Shown: positions 1-13,749, counted from the first letter of the stretch. The stretch: DNA of 64,000 nucleotides from Acanthochromis polyacanthus (GCF_021347895.1 NC_067113.1:46849474-46913473), one strand, 5' to 3'. A program made the numbers and translations. Notes: a model not told the origin generated them from the letters alone.

Positions 1-3055
<3,055 letters not shown>

Positions 3056-3278
3056 TTACGGCTAACAGAAGTGTAGCTCAGTTAGCTCTGCTAGCTAAAC
3101 GGCTAGCTAAAGTTAGCTGTAGCTTTTACCCAAAACAGTGATGAATGTGCAGCGAAAGTTTAGTTTCAGTGTAGGTTTCCATTCACAGCGTGAAGCACTA
3201 ACTACATTAAGAGATTATTCAGAAGACGATAGATCTGAAATGCAAATAAAATACGTAGGAAATATAGAAAATTCATAC

Positions 3279-3345
3279 CACGCTGAAGTGAATGACAACC
3301 GCGGCGCTGCATAATTTGTATTTTAACCGGCAGTTGCAGCGTTCG
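3279..3345 (-). other. tmem209: tmem209 leader exon (5' UTR), predicted
   Basis: A donor CGTG|GTATGA at 3278-3277 defines the downstream end of a non-coding first exon. The upstream end is not determinable from sequence and is set near the ETS-like site. The intron to exon 2 would be 364 bp. Confidence 0.5.
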
Positions 3346-3352
3346 CTTCCGG
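3344..3352 (-). promoter_or_regulatory. ETS-type site in the tmem209 core promoter
   Basis: CCGGAAGCG on the minus strand, a canonical ETS/GABP-like core found at many TATA-less housekeeping promoters. It lies just upstream of the predicted leader exon. The position supports a start site near 3330-3345, but binding is inferred. Confidence 0.4.
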
Positions 3353-4659
3353 GTCATCCTACCGGGCTCAAACTTTAATGTAAAATTTAAGATTTTTTAA
3401 AAAATATTATACACATTTTTTGCGAATATTCTCACATCAGTACCGACAATTGTATTAGTTCGTGTGATTAAAATGTATTAACATTTTAAATATTAACCTT
3501 AAAGAATACGTTGCTTTCTGAAACAGCATTTATATTGTCATTGTCAAACACAAATATTTCACAATCAGTATCTTGAAAATACAGGGTCCGAGGTCATCAC
3601 TAACAAACAAGTAATGAAACCTGTGATCACTGAAACAAATCTGAGAACACCAGTACTTTCCAATTAGCCTAACTGTATGAAAAGATGGTTATAAAATGGG
3701 CAGTGAACACCAGAACTTTGTCAGTTTGGGACCTATGTCTGCATCATGGCTCCACATGGAAAATAACTGCCAGAATAAGTGAAAAATCTGATTGTCAGAC
3801 TTTACGATGATGAAAAAGGATGCAGGAAGCTCAGTGACCAACCAAAAGTCAGTAGAAACATACAGCTGTAGCATTAGAGGTAGAAAATGAGCCATAGTAC
3901 CACTAATCAGAGCCACAGTGGTTGTATTCTGAAAATTACACCATTTTCACAGTCTAGCTCTGAATGGGCAAGTGGTTCCAATTTTGAGCGTTCAATGGAA
4001 ATTTGAGTACAGGTGACGGATCAGAGAGTGTGAAGCACTGAGCACAATATCAACCTACAGGCTACCAAGAAAAAAAAAAACTTGCTTGCTTGTTATGACA
4101 AAACTGCAAGACCGGCTTTGCTAAATAGTATGAAAATATGTCTGGTGAATATATGGAATACATTTATTTGTTAGATAAGCCAAGGTAAATTTGTTCAGGT
4201 CAGATGAGGTCCAGCATGTTTAATGGGAACCTGGCCAGGACTACCACAGTGAATGCATTGTTCTGACAGTGAGGCACAGAGGTCAGAGTGTCAGAGAGAG
4301 TACGGACATCTGTGGATAAAATACGAGATACAAAAGACGACTGCCAGTCTTGAGAAATTTGGCAGAAGAGGAATTTTTCCAGCATGTTATCAATCCAAAA
4401 CACACACTGCCAAAAGCACAGAAAAGTTTTTAACGAAGGTAAAATGCTAAGGAGGTCTGTCATCAGAAAAAAAGGTGGGCATGTGAAGTAATAAAAAAAA
4501 ATCAAAGATTAGAATCTCAGTCATGAAAAGTACTGACATTTGCTGCATTAAGTTCCTCCTGTGGGGCCTGTATTTTTAACATAGTAAATCTTCACAGTCT
4601 TGTAGTGATCACAAGTTTGTATATATATAAAAATACAATAATATATCGATAAACAACAT
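3353..4659. other. Intergenic, tmem209 to prdm4
   Basis: AT-rich spacer between the tmem209 promoter and the end of the prdm4 3' UTR. Short ORFs at 3689-3916 and 4200-4505 lack family similarity that I can recognise. Nothing supported here. Confidence 0.5.
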
Positions 4660-5295
4660 AATACAGATGTAAATATTCATTTATTAAAACGGGCAACAGA
4701 TGGGATGGAGCTATAACATTATTTTTGACATTCAGTCGACACACACAATGTGGGATAATGTCACATTAATGCCCAGATTCTTGATTTCAAATGGCTCCAT
4801 TCACACAGAAATAATAAATAAAGGAAAATATACACAAAATTAATAAATAAAGGATAACAACCCATTTGGCGACTACATATAATCAAGAGTTAAATGCAAG
4901 AATATACAAGAATATCAGAATTTCAAACTGACATTCAGTCATGTTATTGAGTGAGTTGAGGAATCAGGATTAAGGAACAACAACGAATGAATGATAGCTT
5001 ATACAAAAACCATCAACCAATCGTATCACACAAGCCTGAGTTAATGAGAAAAAGAGAAACACGGTTAAATTGGTTGGCTTCTAATATGACAAAGAATATT
5101 TTAGCAGCAGTGAGAAGCTAAACATGACTTTTTAAATAATTTTAATGTAAAATGTGGCAGTTAATTGTATGGATTATGACTGATGTCAGTTATATTTTAA
5201 CAACTAGTATTTGGCAAAAAAAAAAAAGAGAGAGAGGTAAACATTGGTGCTGTCGTAAAGTAAATAAATAAAACGTCTCAAGAGGCACAGTGTTG
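4660..5295 (-). other. prdm4: prdm4 3' UTR
   Basis: AT-rich downstream of the stop to a polyadenylation hexamer at 4685-4680. The end is approximate. Confidence 0.4.
4680..4685 (-). terminator. prdm4 polyadenylation signal candidate
   Basis: AATAAA on the minus strand about 610 nt after the stop codon. Other signals could be used. Confidence 0.4.
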
Positions 5296-5650
5296 TCAAT
5301 GAGGGGGTGATAGAGACTTTTCAGAGTTATATCCTGCAACATCCAAACCACAGTCCTCACTATTAGCCGAGTCAACCAGTGTGTCTCCTCCTCTTCTTCT
5401 TCCTCTGCAGTCTTCCTCCTCTTCATCCTCTTCCTCCTCGTCGACGTCCTGCTCCTTCCGGGACGCTCTGTCCGCCTTGGGCCCTTTGCAGATCTTCAGG
5501 TGACGTGTGAGGTGGTATTTGGTGAGAAAAGCCTTGTGGCACTTCTCGCAGACAAAGTCTCGTCGGCCCTCGTGAGAGTTCATGTGCTTCTTCAGGTGGT
5601 TGGCCTTGATGAAGTGTTTGTTGCACTTTGGGCACTGAATCCGGCGTTCG
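5296..5650 (-). CDS. prdm4: prdm4 last coding exon (zinc fingers 5-6, acidic tail)
   Basis: 355 nt, residues 765-882, stop TGA at 5298-5296. Finger 5 is C2H2 ([19 protein letters not shown]). Finger 6 ends HLKIC, so C2HC. A run of Asp/Glu follows, then a conserved [18 protein letters not shown] ending like the human tail. Confidence 0.93.
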
Positions 5651-8600
5651 CTGTGATGAAACGACGGAGCGAAAAATGAATGAATATGAAGACAAACAAT
5701 CTACCAACCTGCTCACTTTTATAATTAGTAATCTGTACGTACTGTGTGTGAGAGAACATGTGCTGCGTCAGGTCGTGCTTCCTGAGGAATGCGCGGTCGC
5801 AGAGGTCGCACTTGAGCTTCTCTGCGCCAGTGTGGATGAGCATATGTGACGCCACGTGGGATTTCTGGGTGAATGACTTCTCACAAACTGTGCATCTGTA
5901 GTTCTTCTGACCTGGAAGTGCGAAAAGTCGAGCAAACAGTAAAGTTAAAGGTGTAGAAAGTTGACGAGGAATATATACCTGTCCATTAAATATCACTGTT
6001 TACACTCTGTAAGTACCTGTGTGAATCTTGAGGTGCATTCTGAGGTTGCTGGGATCGCTGAAGGCCTTGCTGCAGTACTCACACTTGTGGGGTTTCATTC
6101 CCACGTGCCCCATGAAGTGCACATTGAGCTTAGTGGAAGTTATAAAACCCCGGGAGCACATGCTGCACTTGTATTTCTTCTCCCGCACATGCCCCTGGCC
6201 TTTTGTTCTGGGGTTATTAGAGTTTCTACTACTATTGCCCCCGCTGCCGTTGTTGTTGTCAGTGTTTGTTTGCCCCGTGGGGTGGTTGTGGCAGGGCCAT
6301 GGGGAAGAGGAAGAGCTCGAGGTTCCGTTGGTCAGTTTCTCCTCCTGGTGAGTGTGCTGCTGTGGCTGTTGTTCTTGCTGCTGCTGTGGCTGCTGCTGCT
6401 GCTGCTGCTGTGGAGGCTGCGGTTGTTGCTGGGAGTGGTCCTGCTGTGACGGGCTGTGGCTGTGTGGAGGCTGGTTATGGCTGTGGTTACTGCTATGGCT
6501 GCTGAGGTGAGACTTGAGCTCAGAGAAGGAGGAGCACTCTTTGCCACACTGGCAGATCTGACCCTCTGGTACCTGAGGAACACCTGCGGACATAAAGGAT
6601 GGTAGGACGGTCATCATCAATGAAACCTCAGAGCCCGAAAATTCATTGGCAGGTTAGAAAGGCATGTTATTTGTTTAAATCAGGGGTGTCAAACATTCGC
6701 CCCGAGGGCCAATCGGCTCGCCAGATGGTCCAATCCGGCCCGTGGGACGATTTTGTAAAGAGTAAAAATTACAGAGAAGACACTAACTGAAAATTGTAAA
6801 TTTGTAAAACTATCAATTTAAAATAATTTCTGGACAAGTTGTTTTGATCATGAAGTAAAATATTATTATTGCTCATTGTTCTTTTGTCACTTTGTGTCTC
6901 ATTTTTGTAATATTTTGTCTTGTTTCTGTTGTGTTTTGTCTGAGTTTTGTCGTTTGTCTCATGTTTTTGTCGTTTTGCTTCCTTTTTGTCACGCTTGTAT
7001 TTTTGGTCTTATTTTTCTCATATTGTATTTCGCTTTATTCATTGTTTTGTGTATTTTTGTCTCTCTTGTGCCGTTTGTGTAATTTTTTGCCTCATTTTTT
7101 TCGTTTGTCTATTATTTTGGCGCTCTAACTTTTTTGCCTAATTTTTTTGTCTCTTTTCTGTTTTGTTTTGCGTCGCTTGTCTCATTTTTTGTTGTTTTGT
7201 TCTCATTGTTGTCATTTTGTGTCTCATTTTTTAATATTTTCTCTTGTTTTTTGTCTTTTCTTGTTCGACTGTTGTTTTGATCATGAATAAATGTTTCGTG
7301 CCTTTGTAGACACACTGTGAGCTATAGGTTTTAATGTGTAAATGATGAACTGAGGCATTTTATTGTTGAAACTAAATTTATTTTCTGAAGAAACTTCAGG
7401 TTGTTCATAATGTTTTGTTCATTAAATATGGAGATTTGAAGAGCATATTTTCTTGCATGAAAACAAAGGAAATATATGGAGTTGTATGGGTTAATATGCT
7501 GTAATTTAACTGGTCCAGCCCACTTAAGATCAACTTGGGCTGAATGTAGACAATCAAATAAAATGACTTTGACACCTTTGATTTAAAAACACACAATTAC
7601 ACCTTTTATCCAAGCCATTGAGTTTAAAACTGAAGGAGCAGTCAGGCTTTAAATTTAATTTTACTACAGTTTCAAATTAAATGCTACAAATCTAAATAAA
7701 AAAAAATGCTAAAAATGAATCATTTGCAACTATCTTCTGTAAAAAGCAAAAACTTCCTTGTTCCTCAGCATAGCAATGAAGCCAGTAACTCAGCTGTGAC
7801 CATCAGTCGTCATAAAAAATTGAATGACTCTTCAGTTGAACTGCAGGCAGTGTGGCATTACAATTTTGTGATACGGCACAAAAGATATTTCTATTTTTTA
7901 GTTCTAGCCATGGTTGGACTCTCTCTTGTCAGGTAAATGTTTAAAAGTGTAGTTACATTCACTAGTGTTGATGCTGACAATGCTTCTTGGCACAAGTGCA
8001 ACAAATCTTTCGTGTTGAAGAGTACAAACACAATCAATCTGTAGAAGTTACTGATTTGGGGGTTTGCTTTGTTTTCATCCTTTCTTTAATGACTGTAAAT
8101 GGTGGTAATGGCAGTGGTAGAAGAAATACTAAACACTTTTGCAAGTTAAAACACATATAATTAACAAAATAAAGTTTCTGTCCAAGAGAAAGTCCTACTT
8201 TTTTCGAAAACATTTTTTCAAGTGAATAATGACAAAAAGGGAATTAAAAACAAACAAAAAAGAAAATGAAGCAATACCGATCTTTCTACGATTAGTGTTT
8301 CTTTCTCTTAAAAACACCCAAAGCAACTGGTACAGGTACCGTTAAAGTCCCTAATCTGTAAGTAGTATTGGAAAGAGTTTACGACACCCATCCCCATTCT
8401 GTCCTCTCACCCATCAGCCTGCTGTAGTCTCTGCTGTAGTAGAAGAGCAGCTCCTGGTCAGGGTGGATCTCTGTGGTTGTACAGAAGAACAGTTTGCCGT
8501 TGGAAGGATACGCCACCAGATTCTGCTCTTCACGGGTCCTATATGCACAAACACACATAAAAATTGTAAGAGAACATAACTTTTTTTAAGTCAGCATGTT

Positions 8601-11600
8601 CTTTTCATTTGTTGTGCAGTTTATGAACGATGTGTACTGTTCCGCTTTCACTTTTCTTTCACTCCATTTGTTGGTTGTAGGTTGCAATACAGGCAACAGT
8701 TCTGTCTGATTTCATAAGTTTTCATCATGCCTATTTTGGCGTCTTACCTCGCCTTTCGGACAAACATCATCCAGTTGCATTCGTTCTCATCTGTAGTCAC
8801 AATGTAGAACTCCAGCACGTTGTTGTGGTACATCTGTGAAAGTAAAAAAAAAAAAAAAAAAACATTTAGCATCTTGTTTTCATCTACTAAGGAGGACCAT
8901 TGATTAACAGGAGTCACAGGACAGACCTTCCATATTTGAGGTGTGTCTTTTTCTAGCCAATCAGAGAGATCCACATTGCTACAATGCTGTCCCACCATTG
9001 GTCCGAAGCAGGTTCGCGGAGAAATGACGTCCCGTGCAAAAACTCCTACAAGGGGGAGCAAGCACAAATAATTTCTAACAGCACAAGAATGAAAACTTGA
9101 AGGTAAAATATCAAGAATATGTGAGTTTCTAATTACCATCTAACAGTTAAATCCTGACTGACAGAAAATACTCTAATAATCTGTCATTCAAGTTATCTCC
9201 TAAATATAGGCTTTGCATCAGGACACAGAGTAATGACTCACATCTATCTGAATAATAGCCACAAAAAACACTGTTTATGAGGGTTTCTTTTTTTTTTTAC
9301 CAAGAGGTTCGTCGGCCACCGAGATGCGCAGGCACAGCGGGCGTGGCAGAGAGAGGCGAGCCCGGCTTTGGATGGGCGCATCAGGGATGAAGGTAACCGG
9401 GCCGTGTTCTGGACAGTCTGAGGTATATGAGCGTTCACATAGTGTGCACCCTACAGCAAAACCAGAAAAACTAAAGTTAGTGCAGGTTAGAGCTGTTTGA
9501 CACACATCTATTAACTGCACGTAAACAATTCCAAGAGTGTTCTTGTTACATATCTTCTAACAGATTAAATCTCAAAGCAAGGCTGCATGACAAAGGTCGA
9601 CATTAGGGCTCATTTCAGCAACAACAATGTGTTGTTCACACGTGCAACAGTCACATCGCAGGAAACACAATTTACAGGAAGGCAAAATAACGTAAACATA
9701 TCAAACCGCAACTTTCTTGCTGCTTGACACAAAAAGAAACTTGCATAGATCTTATTTTCCGTGCCTAATCTACAATAGAGGTCTGTCCGATTTGAGGGTT
9801 CTTAGACACACTGAGGCTGTTTCTGTGCAAGATTGGTTACAAGCTTATAATGTTCATACCATGCAGCATCAAAATACGGGAGGAACAGGAGAGAAACACT
9901 GAAAGACTGATGATTTGGTTGCAAAAGTAACACAGCTGTTTCACTATTTAAATGAGCATCGCAAAGCTCTTTATGACAAGTGTAAAACCAGATCTGAATA
10001 ACAGCAAAAGCACAAAAACTAGTTTGGATGATACTGTCACTGTATGAGAAAGTTTCAAATCATTTTTTAGCTTATTTTTACATCATTTTTTATCTTCTAT
10101 GTTAATGCAGCACAATTCTTTCCAAATAATCATCTGGTGAAAATTCCTGTTTTTTCTCTTTAAGAAAAACTTAATATTGCAATATCAGTTTTTTTCTGAT
10201 ATCATGCAGCCCTTCAATTTCTGTGTCTGCTTTTTACATCAACTTTCCCAATCTTTATATATTTTTATTTACTTTTCTTGCACTTGAAAAAATCTAATTC
10301 CAAAGTTGATTCTACATCTATTTAATAACAGCTATAAGACCTAAATTACAAACTCACACATGGTGTAAGCAGACACCAAGTTCTCCTTGTTGGAAGTAGA
10401 ATCCTCCAGCTGCAGGGTGGAGTTGACAAGCACCAGGTTGTTTTCAGGCCCCAGAGACACTTCTGCAGTGATGGGGGACACATTCACCGCCTCCAGCCCC
10501 ATCCCAGAGTGTCCATGCAGGGACACTGGCTCCAGCTGGTTCTGGCTGGCCATGGAGCCGGTGAGCACCACGCTAACAACACCCGAGTTCAGCTCTCCGT
10601 TTGAGTGGAGCTGCTCCCCAAGTCCTCCAGCTCCTCCTGCCCCAGAGCTTCCCACTCGTCCCCCCATGTGGTCAGGCTCCATCACCACCGGGAGCTCCAG
10701 CACAGGGGGTCCATGTAGGGGCATCACGCCACCAGAAGAGTCCACCCCCGTCAGGCTCTCGTGAGGCTGAGGCTGCCTTCCCCCGCCAAGCTGCTGCTGG
10801 GTGTCAGACACCGCCACTACCCCAACTCCATCCATGGTGGCCAGCTCCTCCCCCATGCGGTCCGGAGACATGGGGCTGCTGACACGTGACTCCATCGCCA
10901 ACCCTGTAGAGTCCAGTTCATGAGCACCAGTCTGGTGGAGCTCTCCCTGACCACTGACCTGTCTGGAGTCCATGGGCACCAGGCCCTGCTCCAGTGGGCC
11001 TCCAGGGCCACTGTAGGGGTCCAGACCTGAGGGGTTGTTGCTGGCCACAGACAAGGTTCCATCCATGTTAAGGCTGCTGGGATGAATGTACTGAGGCGGT
11101 GGACGGTCTGCCAGGTAGGACAGAATGCCTGTAGAGCAAACACGGAGGAAGAGTGATTAAGTTGCAGTAAGACTAATTCTATTCTGCTATCTTGCTCTAT
11201 TCATTTAAGAGCTCTTTGACAAAAATAAACAAGCATTCACACTACAATAATCACCAGAAATGATTTCTACATCTCAAACTTACCTGGCAGTATGTGTCGG
11301 AAGTAACTGCTCTCCAGGTGGGGGTACGGAGGAGGCGGCAAAGAGTAATTCCTTTCCGGCAGGCCGCACATCACTCCTCTGTCACTCAGCGGACCCATGG
11401 GGAGCATCAGAGATAAGGCAGAGGGGAGGGAGCCAAGGGAAGGACCCAAACTAGGGATGGCCACTGGCATGCCTGAAACACAAACCCATGAACAATAGCT
11501 GGAGTCAAGTAAATGATGGTCTAGAAAAAAGGATGGCACCTTGTCTGATTTTTACATTTTAATGTCCAGGAAACAGATAATAAAGTCACCAAAGACAGAT

Positions 11601-12697
11601 GAGTTACAGTTATCTAGCCATCTACAGTCTTAGCACACAAACTTTTTTTTGATATTTACAGCTAGAATCAGAAGGATGAACGAAGAAGCAAGTTTGACAT
11701 AGAGAGGGTTGCTCCTCAGGTTAGCTGGCTCTACAAACCCCCCCAATCACAGATAATAGGTATCAGCTTTCTCTGTTGACTAAGGTTCCCACTTTTGATG
11801 CATCCTTTGACTTTTTCTACACAGAATGCACTGATAGTGTGCCACTTGCTTCATTTGAGAGCAACAAGAGGTCAGACTGAAGAGCTATAAGTAATACATA
11901 AAGTCATTATGGTAAAAAAAGAGCAGCGACAGGAGAGAGGAAACTGCTACTTGTGTCAGTATATTTGTTTCACCACTCAGTAACTCCCAATGCAGCAGCT
12001 TATTTCTAACATGACAGCTGCACATTAAAGTTCCACTTTGAACTTCCTATATTTAAACATGACATTTAACAAGTACGTTTATGTCTGGAAAAGTCCCTCA
12101 ATGTAGTATAGATGGAACTCACTTTAGGTTTTAGCACATCAAAATTAGCTTATGTTGCTAACTGAATATTAATTAAAAGACTCATTTTTTAATCTGTGTT
12201 CTATTAGCTGCAATGCCAGCAGTGTAAAACAACCCTGGCAGTAAATCAAGACGAAACATAAGAACATATCTATGTATTTTATGAATCATCGACACAATGC
12301 GTGTCGGCTTCAGTGGCAGCATGACACACATTGTGTTACTGTAACTGCACGGCTTTGTTCAGTGGTGCCATTAACACACATCTGAACAGGTAGATGTAAC
12401 ACACTTCACAGCACACCCCTTAGATGGCTTGGTGTTTACTACATAAATCAGAACTTGTAATAATATATCTCCATATACCTTGAACCTACCCACGAAACAT
12501 GTGACGAAGAGTATTCTTACAGTTAGTTCCAGTTCAGATTACAGCTTAAGTAAACAGCTCAGGCTGGTAGTTCCTTCCTTACCTGGAGTGGGTATGGGGT
12601 TGTGAGTGGGGGAAGTGGGCAGACCCAAGTGGCTGGCACTCACAGAGGACACACTGAGCTGGTCCATGCCCACAGGACTCAGGTTCATGTCATTCAT
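5296..12697 (-). CDS. prdm4: PRDM4, PR-domain zinc finger transcription factor (complete)
   Basis: Ten coding exons (12697-12583, 11472-11284, 11128-10358, 9450-9301, 9045-8927, 8833-8748, 8538-8411, 6583-6017, 5911-5743, 5650-5296) sum to 2649 nt, exactly 883 codons with stop, giving 882 residues. Human PRDM4 has 801; the excess is a Gln/His/Ser-rich insertion of about 80 residues before the fingers. Order: [14 protein letters not shown] start; [12 protein letters not shown] and [11 protein letters not shown] blocks; a zinc knuckle ([17 protein letters not shown], about 358-375); a PR/SET domain (about 390-518) with [14 protein letters not shown] and LLFYYSRDY; a CQCGKEC half-finger; six zinc fingers (the last is C2HC); an acidic tail. 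PR domains of this family mostly lack classical SET activity. Family knowledge: PRDM4 is a nuclear factor linked to p75NTR signalling and PRMT5. It is head-to-head with ascl4. Confidence 0.96.
5743..5911 (-). CDS. prdm4: prdm4 coding exon 9 (zinc fingers 3-4)
   Basis: 169 nt, residues 709-764. Two C2H2 fingers: [19 protein letters not shown] and [19 protein letters not shown]. The linker is HTGAEK, with Ala where human has none. Confidence 0.93.
6017..6583 (-). CDS. prdm4: prdm4 coding exon 8 (Q/H/S-rich insertion, zinc fingers 1-2)
   Basis: 567 nt, residues 520-708. Begins with [20 protein letters not shown], then a His/Gln/Ser/Asn-rich stretch encoded partly by a (CAG)n run at about 6374-6412, then fingers YKCSMC...H and HKCEYC...H. 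Human has only a short His/Ser linker at this position. Confidence 0.93.
6374..6412. repeat. (CTG/CAG)n in prdm4 coding exon
   Basis: Imperfect CAG codon run on the minus strand, with an uninterrupted core of about seven units, encoding polyglutamine inside PRDM4. Confidence 0.85.
6681..7580. mobile_element. hAT-like non-autonomous element (900 bp) in a prdm4 intron
   Basis: Starts CAGGGGTGTCAAA and ends TTTGACACCTTTG, near-perfect 13-bp terminal inverted repeats. The flanks GTTTAAAT (6673-6680) and ATTTAAAA (7581-7588) agree at 6 of 8 positions, fitting an aged 8-bp hAT target duplication. The left end continues with the GGCCC-rich stretch typical of this fish family. The interior from about 6880 to 7260 is a T-rich TTTTGTCTC degenerate repeat without transposase. 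Confidence 0.7.
7581..8410 (-). other. prdm4 intron, part upstream of the hAT element
   Basis: AT-rich intronic sequence between the hAT element and the PR-domain exon at 8411. Nothing recognisable. Confidence 0.5.
8411..8538 (-). CDS. prdm4: prdm4 coding exon 7 (PR domain, part 3)
   Basis: 128 nt, residues 477-519: [19 protein letters not shown] and [12 protein letters not shown], the C-terminal end of the PR fold. Donor GGTGAGAGG splits a Gly codon. Confidence 0.92.
8748..8833 (-). CDS. prdm4: prdm4 coding exon 6 (PR domain, part 2)
   Basis: 86 nt, residues 449-476. [18 protein letters not shown] is the most conserved PR-domain motif and is intact. Confidence 0.93.
8927..9045 (-). CDS. 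prdm4: prdm4 coding exon 5 (PR domain, part 1)
   Basis: 119 nt, residues 409-448: [20 protein letters not shown], the N-terminal strand region of the PR domain, then [12 protein letters not shown]. Confidence 0.92.
9301..9450 (-). CDS. prdm4: prdm4 coding exon 4 (zinc knuckle)
   Basis: 150 nt, residues 359-408. Cys and His of [20 protein letters not shown] form the knuckle found before the PR domain in PRDM4 and PRDM10. The run ESRARLSLP of human appears here as QSRARLSLP. Confidence 0.93.
9451..10357 (-). other. prdm4 intron between knuckle exon and N-terminal exon
   Basis: About 0.9 kb, AT-rich, without a repeat or ORF that I can name. Confidence 0.5.
10358..11128 (-). CDS. prdm4: prdm4 coding exon 3 (large N-terminal exon)
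   Basis: 771 nt, residues 102-358, between acceptor CTCTACAG and donor GTGAGT. Encodes the long, weakly conserved activation-like region ending [16 protein letters not shown], with a Trp codon split by the intron. Gly- and Ser-rich patches are expanded relative to human. Confidence 0.92.
11284..11472 (-). CDS. prdm4: prdm4 coding exon 2
   Basis: 189 nt, residues 39-101. [20 protein letters not shown] and [15 protein letters not shown] are nearly identical to human PRDM4, which fixes the gene identity. Confidence 0.93.
11473..12582 (-). other. prdm4 intron between coding exons 1 and 2
   Basis: About 1.1 kb of ordinary intronic sequence. No repeat family or conserved motif recognised. Confidence 0.5.
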
Positions 12698-12698
12698 C
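12583..12698 (-). CDS. prdm4: prdm4 first coding exon
   Basis: Acceptor TTCTGCAG leaves one G before ATG 12697-12695; donor CCAG|GTAAGG. Encodes residues 1-38 ([14 protein letters not shown]). The human protein starts a few residues earlier, at a Met not present here. Confidence 0.9.
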
Positions 12699-12911
12699 CT
12701 GCAGAACCAACATCACAGCCAGCAATGAGCCAGTAAGCTAGTCATTATAAATAGCAGATTGATTGAGGGTATAGCTGGAAATATGAGGCATAAACTCTGA
12801 CTCTGATGTCGTGGGACTTCTCCAAGACAATACTGACGACATTTTTTTCAAAAGGGAAAATTCAAAATTCATCATATAGCTTGTAACGTGTTGTGAGCTA
12901 CATTAGCTTAC

Positions 12912-12978
12912 CTGAATTCAACAGCTGATGTCCATTAGTGACCGTGTACTGCCGAATGGTATTTTTACATGTCTCTCC
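12912..12978 (-). other. prdm4: prdm4 leader exon 2 (67 nt, non-coding)
   Basis: Clean acceptor TTATTTCACAG and donor CAG|GTAAGC delimit 67 nt. Spliced to exon 1, the upstream ORF ends at TGA 12920-12918, seven nt before the main ATG in the mRNA. Because 67 is not a multiple of three, skipping this exon would put the upstream ATG in frame with prdm4. Confidence 0.6.
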
Positions 12979-13314
12979 CTGTGAAATAAGATACCAGGTA
13001 TGAAAACAACTTAGTACATCCACATACCAATGCCAGTTCTTGCACAACTCTCACCAAAACTGCCGAAACAGCAGCTAACGTTTGTTTTAAACTGACTGGT
13101 GTAGCAACGAGCTAGCTGGTTAGCAAAACTAGCTAACTTTCACCTTCATAAATCGTCAAAAACAGACCGACCTCAGGTGTCTCGGGTATGTAAGGTTACA
13201 AATATACCTCGACGCAACCGAAAGCGTTGCTTTGCTGTAGAAATATCCATGAATTGAAGAGAAAGAGGACACAAAAACAACATACCAGCACAATCCCTCC
13301 CTGAACGGGGCCAT
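12918..13314 (-). promoter_or_regulatory. prdm4 upstream ORF (29 codons, spliced)
   Basis: Starts at ATG 13314, crosses the leader intron and stops at TGA 12920-12918. It overlaps nothing coding and ends just before the prdm4 start, a layout that often lowers translation of the main ORF. A start-stop ATG-TAA also sits near the beginning of leader exon 2, in another frame. Function is inferred. Confidence 0.45.
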
Positions 13315-13340
13315 GATAGCGTCTGTGTGGTTGCGCGTGC
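13286..13340 (-). other. prdm4: prdm4 leader exon 1
   Basis: Donor GCTG|GTATGT at 13285-13284. The exon holds an ATG at 13314 (MAPFREGLC...) that opens an upstream ORF. The 5' end is approximate and placed near the NRF1-like site. Confidence 0.55.
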
Positions 13341-13343
13341 GCA
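13332..13343. promoter_or_regulatory. NRF1-like site at the prdm4 promoter
   Basis: TGCGCGTGCGCA, a near-palindromic match to the GCGCNNGCGC core of NRF1. It sits at the predicted prdm4 start region on the ascl4-facing side. Binding is inferred. Confidence 0.4.
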
Positions 13344-13445
13344 GTAGCAAGTCAGCGTGGAGGAGTGTTGGTCTGATCAGAGGTCAGATTGTGTCCAAAA
13401 ACCAATTCGGCTGCCAAATGTGGCTTATTTTCAGTAATATTATGA

Positions 13446-13479
13446 GTCCCAGAGAGGGAAAATAAAGTATCTATCTATG
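13446..13479 (+). repeat. Retroposon 3'-tail fragment
   Basis: GTCCCAGAGAGGGAAAATAA followed by AGTATCTATCTATGA matches the AATAAAGTATCTATC tail seen at four other places in the window. Only the tail remains. Confidence 0.5.
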
Positions 13480-13717
13480 AAAGATCCATTAGAAGCAGTA
13501 AAGTCAGTGAACCCATTATCAGCCCATGAAGTTTTCCTGATAGTATTTTTTTGTGAAGAGAAGTGCCTCACAGGAAGGAAGAACGCGTTATGTAAACAGT
13601 TTTTATCTTGATGAGAAAGCTACATGGCTGCATCTCCGCCCCGGATCACACCCACCCAGCCTCAAAACTCCAACAATGACACCGACTCTCACAAAGTCCT
13701 GATCGAGGAAGGTCGAG

Positions 13718-13727
13718 CTTTTAAAAG
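13718..13727 (+). promoter_or_regulatory. TATA-like element of ascl4
   Basis: CTTTTAAAAG about 90-100 bp before the predicted leader-exon donor. A start site near 13750 is plausible but not shown. Confidence 0.3.
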
Positions 13728-13749
13728 AAAGATCACAGCTGGATAGTGA

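Noticed and set aside
5961..6449. Plus-strand ORF of 162 codons rich in Leu and Val
   Set aside because: Antisense of the Gln-rich prdm4 exon; CAG on one strand gives CTG leucine codons on the other.
10387..10764. Plus-strand ORF of 125 codons opposite prdm4
   Set aside because: Antisense shadow of the large prdm4 coding exon; that exon has clear PRDM4 homology.
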